A stretch of 6,564 bases of DNA from Deltaproteobacteria bacterium (GTDB lineage Bacteria > Desulfobacterota > Desulfomonilia > UBA1062), in NCBI GenBank assembly GCA_020053185.1, contig JAGVNP010000137.1, forward strand, positions 1 through 6,564, given 5' to 3'. Within the stretch, counting starts at the first letter, position 1. Each line of letters opens with the position of its first letter. This document shows, one piece after another, positions 1-6,026 of the stretch. The translations under genes were made by a program, and so were the position numbers. The notes under the pieces are model-generated. The model ran no database searches. It was not told the DNA's origin and saw only the letters and a list, made by a program, of their open reading frames with translations.

Positions 1-74
1 GTTTCGCAAAATCCGACGCAAGGAAAAACCATAAGGCACACAAAAATGACAATAGAAAATCTGCCTCTTCCCAT
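1..74 (-). CDS. N-terminus of an exported protein, cut by the left window edge
   Basis: An open frame of 24 complete codons runs off the left edge without a stop. It begins at an ATG at 74-72 preceded by GGGGGAAG about five bases upstream, a strong ribosome-binding site. The peptide starts MGRGRFSIVIFVCLMVFPCV and continues G-F-C-E. Two arginines followed by about 14 hydrophobic residues form a typical Sec signal peptide or N-terminal membrane anchor. There is no good lipobox, because the residue before each late cysteine (Pro, Phe) is wrong for lipoprotein signal peptidase. It lies 95 bases after the TetR gene on the same strand with no terminator between them, so the two may be cotranscribed. 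TetR genes are often followed by outer-membrane efflux (TolC-like) or membrane-fusion genes. That is a guess from context only; too little protein is visible to name it. Confidence 0.6.
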   Translation of the reverse strand, partial: MGRGRFSIVIFVCLMVFPCVGFCE

Positions 75-76
75 TT

Positions 77-85
77 CTTCCCCCT
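77..85 (-). promoter_or_regulatory. Ribosome-binding site of the left-edge exported protein
   Basis: On the minus strand AGGGGGAAG precedes the ATG at 74 with only AA in between; the GGGGG core is five bases from the start. It is the main support for treating this short clipped frame as a real gene, because most of the flanking sequence is AT-rich. Confidence 0.55.
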
Positions 86-169
86 TTAAATGTGTTTTTC
101 TGTTACACGAAAATCACATGATGCAGAGAAACTATGAATTTTTGAGCAAATTAATCTATTAAAATGTAA

Positions 170-760
170 CTATTTTGCTTTGGCACCATTCAGAAATACC
201 TGGATAACGCCATCTGTAATCAGTTTTTTCTTGGAAATGTCGAGTTTTTCTTTACCCAGAACAAGAATCGATATAAATGCCTCGACCGCACCAAGAAAGA
301 TATAGGTTAGATAGTGAGGCTTTACATCGCTTCGCAAAATCCCTTTGCCTTGCCCTTCTTTCACAATATCTTCACACAGAGAAAAGAATTTTTTGAATTT
401 ACTCAAACCCACTGTGGTATGGTAGACAGAACTCCGGGAGACCTCGGATATAAATATGGATATCAGATTTGGCCTTGTCGAATATGTATCCAAAAAAAAC
501 TGAATTATCGCAATGAGCTTTTTGGGGATGTCATCTTGGGATTCCTTTTGTTCCTCGAGCACATGGTAGAGATCATTCCACCATGTATCTACAATAGTAT
601 CAAAGAGAGCCCTTTTGCTTCCAAAATAATGATATACAAGGCCGTAGGAAACTCCTGCCTCGCGGGCAACATCAGCCATCCTGGTGCTGGCATATCCCTT
701 TTTGCAAAAAACCGACAATCCAGCATCTATTATTAGTTTATCTTTATCATTCTGTGCCAT
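170..760 (-). CDS. TetR/AcrR-family transcriptional repressor
   Basis: A 196-residue protein, the usual length for TetR regulators, which act as DNA-binding dimers released by a small ligand. Residues about 7-53 are the TetR helix-turn-helix domain: I-DAG-L-VF---GY-STR-ADVAREAGVS at the front, then the recognition-helix signature G-VYHYF-SK--LF at about 40-53. The C-terminal part (about 60-196) is a helical ligand-binding domain. A hydrophobic segment near 150-168 (YIFLGAVEAFISILVL) resembles the dimer helices of FadR/YsiA-like members, but the ligand cannot be read from sequence. The gene is on the same strand as the sugar genes, 56 bases after the isomerase, and 95 bases before the exported-protein gene. 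The ATG at 760-758 fits the domain start, yet no Shine-Dalgarno sequence precedes it. Its target could be its own promoter, the exported-protein module or the sugar operon. Confidence 0.94.
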   Translation of the reverse strand: MAQNDKDKLIIDAGLSVFCKKGYASTRMADVAREAGVSYGLVYHYFGSKRALFDTIVDTWWNDLYHVLEEQKESQDDIPKKLIAIIQFFLDTYSTRPNLISIFISEVSRSSVYHTTVGLSKFKKFFSLCEDIVKEGQGKGILRSDVKPHYLTYIFLGAVEAFISILVLGKEKLDISKKKLITDGVIQVFLNGAKAK

Positions 761-768
761 AACATAAC

Positions 769-797
769 TACATATAAAGTACTGACTCTCATGTCAA
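769..797 (-). promoter_or_regulatory. Possible promoter of the TetR gene
   Basis: In the 56-base gap between the isomerase and TetR genes the minus strand carries a perfect TTGACA (797-792). Either TATGTA (774-769, spacing 17) or TATATG (776-771, spacing 15) could serve as the -10. Only the -35 is a good consensus match. Transcription would begin within a few bases of the TetR ATG at 760, giving a leaderless or nearly leaderless message. That agrees with the absence of a ribosome-binding site there. No convincing palindromic operator is visible; AGT-N4-ACT beside the -10 is too short to count. Confidence 0.35.
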
Positions 798-816
798 ATG
801 CTTTTTCATGTGCTCT

Positions 817-1950
817 TTACTTTCCATACATCTTATTAAAGCAGGCGTGAGCATGTACCACTGTTTCGCGCATCATATCTTCTGCCTTAGCAGTCTCTCT
901 GTTTGCAAGCAATCTCATAAGGCTGCGCGTATCAAGATTTCGCGCAGCTGCTTCACATGCCTCCCAGCTCAATATGCTGCGGATAACGCGGTCAATTCCC
1001 TGTTCCTCATTGTCATATGCCCTAACCTGCATATCATGACCTCGCCAGCGATTAAATCCGGCTTTCTGGATAAGTCCGGCTATTGCTATATTCATGCCGT
1101 TTATCCTGGCCCCATGATCAATGTCATATTTGCCAGGACCTCCTAAAATAATGCCATCATTGTAGCCCTGGCTATTGATATGCATATGCATCAAGGCATT
1201 GTTGTCGATCTCTTCTACTGTATCATAAACATGATCAAGTCCGATCATTTCTGAATGGCCAAACTCTTTATTTACACCTTTCTTTTTTGTGGAGATCCCG
1301 AACTCTTGTTCAAGCTTTTTCCAAAACACTAGAGCACTAGCTACAGTGGGGATAAGCATGGCAGGATGTCCCTCATTGGGCTTTGGCTCAAGAGCAATAA
1401 AAAGATTCCCGCCTTTTGCCTTCTCATATTCACAGAGTTTTGCAATGCTCTGTTTGAGATTCTGATACATCTGCATAATTCCAATGGATGCGAGGTCATA
1501 ACCGAACGATCCGTTCCAGATCACAAAGCTAGGATGTTTTTTGGGATCTTTATGCCATATTTTTTTCAGCGGCCCATATGCGAGATCAATAGTTTTTTTG
1601 CCAAACGCTTCTGCAGATTTCCGCTCATTGGGATCAAGAGAAGCAATACCGCCATAGGCAAAATGAGCATGCGCGCCAGGAGTCACCATTGCAAGAGAGA
1701 TTTTTGCATCAACAAGAGCATCCGCAATCGCTGAAGCATTTTTCTCATTGAACTCATAATCATAATGGATTTCGATTCCAAGCTCCACATGGCTAGGCAT
1801 TTTTGGCACAATCTTTTCTTTTACAAGCCTGATCATTGAGATGGTATCGAATTTATCCGAAGCCCATTTGGGTCGCATATTTGCAGGAACAAAACCACCT
1901 TTGCCTGCATTAAATGTCCATCTGCACACACTATGTAATGTTTTTTCCAT
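817..1950 (-). CDS. Xylose isomerase-like sugar isomerase (TIM barrel, divergent)
   Basis: A 377-residue protein, close to class I xylose isomerases (about 387). They interconvert D-xylose and D-xylulose (also glucose and fructose) with two divalent metals. Matched from memory to the Streptomyces enzyme: W11; His62 in IHYD (catalytic His54); the GGIASLDPNER block at 100-110; W145 in FVIWNGSFG (Trp137); E188 and K190 in LEPKPNE (Glu181, Lys183); LIPTV at 199; E229 and H232 in EFGHSEM (Glu217, His220); D276 and D278 in KYDID (Asp255, Asp257); D306 in GHDMQ (Asp287). Two positions differ: Asn259 in HINSQG stands where metal ligand Asp245 is expected, and the loop carrying Phe94 reads TPGAHAHFAYGG. 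The frame is open up to 1989, but the ATG at 1950 is preferred: AAGGAG lies five bases before it and it begins 2 bases after the kinase stop. The kinase next door supports an aldose-ketose role. Substrate is not certain; xylA would be premature as a name. Confidence 0.85.
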   Translation of the reverse strand: MEKTLHSVCRWTFNAGKGGFVPANMRPKWASDKFDTISMIRLVKEKIVPKMPSHVELGIEIHYDYEFNEKNASAIADALVDAKISLAMVTPGAHAHFAYGGIASLDPNERKSAEAFGKKTIDLAYGPLKKIWHKDPKKHPSFVIWNGSFGYDLASIGIMQMYQNLKQSIAKLCEYEKAKGGNLFIALEPKPNEGHPAMLIPTVASALVFWKKLEQEFGISTKKKGVNKEFGHSEMIGLDHVYDTVEEIDNNALMHMHINSQGYNDGIILGGPGKYDIDHGARINGMNIAIAGLIQKAGFNRWRGHDMQVRAYDNEEQGIDRVIRSILSWEACEAAARNLDTRSLMRLLANRETAKAEDMMRETVVHAHACFNKMYGK

Positions 1951-1952
1951 AC

Positions 1953-3446
1953 CTACTCCTTGATATGTTGTTGTAGAATTGTGCGCCACCTTTCATAGGC
2001 TTCGCAATATTGTTTTTCCTTTTTAATGTCAGGCTCAATGGTCTTTATGGCTTTAAGTCCGATAAACGCATCTTCTTTTTTGTAAATGCCAGCGCCTAAA
2101 CCTGCTCCCCTTGCAGCGCCCTGTGACCCGTCTGTATTGTAGAGTTCCACAGCAGCGCCTGTTACTGTTGCAAAGGCTTCTCTGAACAGAGGCGACAAAA
2201 ACATGTTTGCATGGCCAGCTTTCACAGTCGTAATCTTTAGCCCCATAGATCGCATTATTTCCAGGCCATAGTTGAGCGCAAAAACAATTCCTTCCTGGCT
2301 AGCCTTAAGCACATGCGAAAGCGAGTGTATATTCATATTTAAATTGTGCACTGATGCGCCAATATCCCTGTTTCCCAATGTACGCTCTGCACCATTGCCA
2401 TATGGAAGTATCACAAGACCATGTGCGCCAATCGGCGCCTGACCAGCCAATGCATTCATGTTCTCATACGAAACCTGCTGGCTGCCGATGCTCAATGTGT
2501 TCTTCAGCCACCGATTAAGGCTTCCTGTGCCATTTACACAGAGCAGCACTCCATAGCGTGGTTTTGACTTTTCGTGATTTACATGCACAAATACATTCAC
2601 CCGTGACCTAGGGTCACTGTTTGGCTTTTCCTCTACCCCATAGATCACTCCGGATGTGCCTGCTGTTGTAGCAGCTTCACCCGGATTTAAAACATTCAAC
2701 GATAATGCATTATTCGGCTGATCGCCTGCACGGTAGCTTATCTTGATGCCAGGAGATAGACCTAACTCTTTTGCTGCGTTCTTTGTAATCTCACCCTGAA
2801 TAGAAAAAGTGGGAGTCACGTCTGGAATAAGCCGAGAAGAAATTCCGTAATGCGATAAAACAAGGTCAGCCAATCCCTGTTCTTCAAAATCCCACATGAT
2901 GCCTTCTGAAAGTCCGGATGGTGTAGTGGAAATATCGCCTGTCATTCTGTAGGCAATATAATCGCCGGGAAGCATTGCCTTGAAAATATTTTCATAAACT
3001 TTAGGCTCATTGTCCTTGACCCACTTGAGCTTTGATGCAGTAAAATTACCCGGAGAATTGAGAAGCCGCCTGCTGCATATATCGCTCCCAATATTTTTTT
3101 CTGCCTCATCTCCGATTGATACCGCTCTGCTGTCACACCAGATAATGGACGGCCGCAATACATTTCCGGCCTTATCTACGATCACCAGGCCGTGCATCTG
3201 GTATGATATTCCGATCGCTTTAATATCCTTTACTGCACTCCCTGCCTGTTTCTTGATCTGTGAAGTTGCAGCTTTTATATTATCCCACCACATCTTGGGG
3301 TCCTGCTCTGCCCAGCCCGGCCGTGGTGCATGAATTTCCATTTCTGTCTCAGGGGAACTTGCAGATGCAATCACTGCTCCGGTTGCCGCATCAAGCAATG
3401 TTGCCTTTATTGATGAGCTTCCTACATCATAACCAAGAAGAAACAT
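1953..3446 (-). CDS. xylB: Xylulokinase-type FGGY carbohydrate kinase
   Basis: A 497-residue protein, the usual length for xylulokinases (about 480-510), which phosphorylate D-xylulose with ATP to D-xylulose 5-phosphate. The N-terminal FGGY domain starts with the phosphate-binding loop DVGSSSIK (7-14). SYQMHG (81-86) matches the xylulokinase QMHG substrate motif, and WCDSR (103-107) the W-x-D-x-R motif. The catalytic base is most likely D242 in AGDQPNNA, followed by the ATP-binding TAGTSG (261-266) opening the C-terminal domain. The late glycine-rich adenosine segment reads KAGHANMFLSPLFREA (409-424), an acceptable variant of the usual GGG-K-SP--RQ. The ATG at 3446 has GAAGG nine bases upstream and lies 21 bases after GH116. 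QMHG argues for xylulokinase over glycerol or gluconate kinase, and the isomerase supports it, though a related ketose is possible. No lesion is seen. Confidence 0.88.
   Translation of the reverse strand: MFLLGYDVGSSSIKATLLDAATGAVIASASSPETEMEIHAPRPGWAEQDPKMWWDNIKAATSQIKKQAGSAVKDIKAIGISYQMHGLVIVDKAGNVLRPSIIWCDSRAVSIGDEAEKNIGSDICSRRLLNSPGNFTASKLKWVKDNEPKVYENIFKAMLPGDYIAYRMTGDISTTPSGLSEGIMWDFEEQGLADLVLSHYGISSRLIPDVTPTFSIQGEITKNAAKELGLSPGIKISYRAGDQPNNALSLNVLNPGEAATTAGTSGVIYGVEEKPNSDPRSRVNVFVHVNHEKSKPRYGVLLCVNGTGSLNRWLKNTLSIGSQQVSYENMNALAGQAPIGAHGLVILPYGNGAERTLGNRDIGASVHNLNMNIHSLSHVLKASQEGIVFALNYGLEIMRSMGLKITTVKAGHANMFLSPLFREAFATVTGAAVELYNTDGSQGAARGAGLGAGIYKKEDAFIGLKAIKTIEPDIKKEKQYCEAYERWRTILQQHIKE
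1956..1961 (-). promoter_or_regulatory. Ribosome-binding site that fixes the isomerase start
   Basis: AAGGAG at 1961-1956, five bases before the ATG at 1950, lies inside the last codons of the kinase gene. It rules in favour of the 377-residue form over the longer frame opening at 1989, which has no comparable site and would overlap the kinase by 37 bases. It also suggests translational coupling of the two genes. Confidence 0.8.
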
Positions 3447-3467
3447 TATCTCTTACCTTCCATAGAT

Positions 3468-6026
3468 TCAGATCTTTCCTTCCCAGCAAGCGCCTGCAGT
3501 AAATTGTTGAGGTTTTTCAAGAGTAATCAGACTTTTCTCTCCTGATAAATTCCACACGCATATCTGCTTTATCTCAATTGGATTACCAAAATGTTTTTTC
3601 ACCTCAATTGTAATCTTGTTTGTTAATCTCTCATAAGACAATAGCGCCCAGAACCCCGGGAAACAGACTGGTACTTTTGTGATATCCTGATCAGGCAAGA
3701 TTTTGGGCGAGAGATGCAAAATCCCTCTTGGCACATCAAGTGCTGCACCGGATATGGCATTGAACACTGCCCATATCACAGGATGCGTCATGTATACTGA
3801 ATCCCTGTATCCTACAAGGCATGCACTCCAGGTTAATCCCATGCTATTTATCTTGTCATAGATCATTTTCATTACATCAAGCCCAAGATCCACCTGGCCC
3901 AGATAAATATGCTCCATTGCCTGGTAACTGAGTACCTGCCAGAGGTATATCAGATGATCAAGGTCTTTGTTCATATTGGTAACTTTTTCATACAGACTCT
4001 TTAACGCCATCTCAGTTCCGTCTGCCTTGGCCTCTGCCCAGGGCGATGGCAGTTTGCCTTTTTCCTGGGCCTTTTGCTTTGAGGTCTTGATCAGCACCTT
4101 GTGTTGCAAGGCCATATGTTGTGCTGCCTTTGCAGGCTCGACCACAGGCCCAAGCCCGGCATAACGGGAAATCCAGTCTCCTGCGAGGGAAGCAGTAAAG
4201 ATCGTGTCCTTTTCAGGTGAACTTCTAAAGTACCCATGCGTCTCATCCCACAAACTATCATTTATGCGTTTTTTGCATTCATTATATCGTTTTTCGAACT
4301 CTTGTATGGACGCAGGCTCAATTTCCAGAGCCAGATCCATCATGGTCTTTAATGCTGCAACATAGACAGTTGCAGAATAGATAAAGGTTCCTGGAAAATC
4401 CCATACATCATATGTAGTTCCTCCTTCAGGAACTCCGTGCACGCTGATGCTATCAAGATAGACCGTCATCTTCTTCATGTCAGGCCAGAATTTTTTCAGC
4501 CAAACAGCATCACCGGTAATGCGATAGAGTTTACCTGCCTGTATGATCTCGCTCATGGTAAGGTCTGTCCATTCCTTTGCGGGAAGCACAAACATGATCT
4601 CATCCGGCCAGCCATATGGCACACCAGCATCGCCAAGACTGATATCGCAGTTGCCATTACCGTGCGGTATTGAACCGCGCTCATCCATGAGCTTCCTGAA
4701 CATGTCAATCTCACGCTTATCAAGCTCGGTAAAGAAAACCGAGGTGTAGGGATGGGATGAAAGACGCTGATCATTTGTGCCTGTAAGTCCGCCATATGGC
4801 CATGGCCAATCCATGCCCTCGATCGTGTACATGGTTCCTTCTTTGGGGACCAGGGTATTGCACAATGTGGAATCAATGGAGTTCTTTATGGACCGTTTGA
4901 GCCAGGTTGGCAGGGTAGATTCATCGACAAGTTGAGGCAGTTCAAAGGATTCCCTGCGCAGATGATCTCTGTTTTTGAGAACATACTCAACAATCTCATC
5001 AGGGCCTGAAAAATAATTCTCATAGATATGACCGACCCTTACACCATCATGCTTGCTGGTTTTTTTTATGAGATTTTTTTCTGTTACATGATTTGGCATC
5101 CACCATACAACTGCAAACACGATATCTTTTGTTTCTTTCGGACCAAGCTCACCTGAGACTGCAATGGCTGCTGCAGGCCTGCATTTTTTTCCACCCACAA
5201 CAGGAGAATGCGGCGAAAAAATTGTCCCGCTTTCAGAAAAATCTGAAAGTATTTTTGGGTTTTTCTCTAAACTATTCCATCCTTCACAAACAGAGATACT
5301 AAATCCTTGAGACACATCAGCAGCAATGCAATATTCACCGATCGTACTGTACCGATGCGATCTTTTGTCTGGTTTCTGTGATGTCTTAAAATCAATGCCG
5401 GAAAATTCTGCATGCTTTTTAATCTCCTGATAATTCCCAGTAACATCCCGGTATGTAAGCCTGCTGTTTATGCCATATGCAACCTTACCTATCTTTTTTA
5501 CCCCAGTATACCCGGTACCGCCTAGACCCAGAATATTTTCAAAAGAAAAAAGTGCTGAAACAAAAACAGGTATATTGCTGGGATTTGATAGTGTGAGCGT
5601 AAACAATGCTGTAGGTAAAGTGGAATCTTTTATATTGTGCGGTATATGCGGGGTAAAACCGCTGAGCTTAACTTTCGCAGGCAAATCATCCTCAATCATA
5701 AGATCAAAACCTGGAAGCTCCCCGTGAAAACGGGTAGATCTGATAGGCTCGATATTTTGATATTCTGCTCCTGACACGCCTTTGCGCAGGATTCGCGTTA
5801 CCTTTTCTGCTCCCTTCTGCATATGCACCGCAAAAAAGGTGCCCCTGACTCCACGGACAGGATTCATCCAGTTGTTATTGATGCGAAACTCAGTAAAATG
5901 GCCGTCAGTGCCAATATTTAATCCTCCGGAGCCAATCCCGCCAAGAGGAAAACCCCTGAACACCGAACAATTGATGAACTCTCCTGTTGCCTCATTATAA
6001 TTGATCTGATGTTTTTTCTTAGCCAT
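3468..6026 (-). CDS. GH116 family beta-glycosidase, cytoplasmic (beta-xylosidase/beta-glucosidase candidate)
   Basis: An 852-residue protein related to human GBA2 and bacterial and archaeal GH116 enzymes, which are retaining beta-glucosidases, beta-xylosidases or beta-N-acetylglucosaminidases. The N-terminal beta-sandwich domain (about 20-310) opens with FPLGGIGSGGLNIGTDGHFT, the family's hallmark. The (alpha/alpha)6 catalytic domain (about 365-800) has E403 in YTIEGMD as the likely nucleophile, D540 in TTYDVW as the acid/base, H455 in SIPHGNG and D419 in TND, assigned by comparison from memory with TxGH116 (Glu441, Asp593, His507, Asp452). The region where GBA2 and TxGH116 carry QS-EVW reads THPVIW (747-752), so the glutamate that contacts the glucose 4- and 6-hydroxyls appears absent. 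There is no signal peptide or membrane segment, so it should act in the cytoplasm on imported glycosides. The start at 6026 is preferred over the ATG at 6038: GGGGGAG precedes it and it overlaps the upstream stop by one base (TAATG). Confidence 0.9.
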   Translation of the reverse strand: MAKKKHQINYNEATGEFINCSVFRGFPLGGIGSGGLNIGTDGHFTEFRINNNWMNPVRGVRGTFFAVHMQKGAEKVTRILRKGVSGAEYQNIEPIRSTRFHGELPGFDLMIEDDLPAKVKLSGFTPHIPHNIKDSTLPTALFTLTLSNPSNIPVFVSALFSFENILGLGGTGYTGVKKIGKVAYGINSRLTYRDVTGNYQEIKKHAEFSGIDFKTSQKPDKRSHRYSTIGEYCIAADVSQGFSISVCEGWNSLEKNPKILSDFSESGTIFSPHSPVVGGKKCRPAAAIAVSGELGPKETKDIVFAVVWWMPNHVTEKNLIKKTSKHDGVRVGHIYENYFSGPDEIVEYVLKNRDHLRRESFELPQLVDESTLPTWLKRSIKNSIDSTLCNTLVPKEGTMYTIEGMDWPWPYGGLTGTNDQRLSSHPYTSVFFTELDKREIDMFRKLMDERGSIPHGNGNCDISLGDAGVPYGWPDEIMFVLPAKEWTDLTMSEIIQAGKLYRITGDAVWLKKFWPDMKKMTVYLDSISVHGVPEGGTTYDVWDFPGTFIYSATVYVAALKTMMDLALEIEPASIQEFEKRYNECKKRINDSLWDETHGYFRSSPEKDTIFTASLAGDWISRYAGLGPVVEPAKAAQHMALQHKVLIKTSKQKAQEKGKLPSPWAEAKADGTEMALKSLYEKVTNMNKDLDHLIYLWQVLSYQAMEHIYLGQVDLGLDVMKMIYDKINSMGLTWSACLVGYRDSVYMTHPVIWAVFNAISGAALDVPRGILHLSPKILPDQDITKVPVCFPGFWALLSYERLTNKITIEVKKHFGNPIEIKQICVWNLSGEKSLITLEKPQQFTAGACWEGKI

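Noticed and set aside
75..169. Inverted repeat GTTACA/TGTAAC as an operator before the exported-protein gene
   Set aside because: Only six bases per arm with more than 50 bases between them in an AT-rich stretch; this is expected by chance.
314..736. Plus-strand open frame opposite the TetR gene, and similar plus-strand frames opposite the isomerase, kinase and GH116 genes
   Set aside because: All lie antisense to well-recognised genes, have no recognisable motifs or plausible ribosome-binding sites, and have compositions expected of shadow frames.
761..816. Transcription terminator between isomerase and TetR
   Set aside because: The two CATG words here could pair over only four bases, and there is no GC-rich stem followed by a T run on the minus strand; read-through looks possible.
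1951..1989. Longer isomerase start at 1989 adding 13 residues (MAHNSTTTYQGVG)
   Set aside because: It would overlap the kinase gene by 37 bases and has no ribosome-binding site, while the ATG at 1950 has AAGGAG at ideal spacing and family similarity begins after it.
3448..3463. Five-codon mini-frame (MEGKR, stop) directly before the kinase start, its TAA overlapping the kinase ATG
   Set aside because: It could in principle couple translation, but it is too short to distinguish from chance in an AT-rich gap that must also hold the GAAGG ribosome-binding site.
5060..5067. Run of eight A on the coding strand of GH116 as a programmed slippage or sequencing-error site
   Set aside because: The reading frame is intact through it and the protein has full family length and motifs on both sides, with no sensible alternative frame product.
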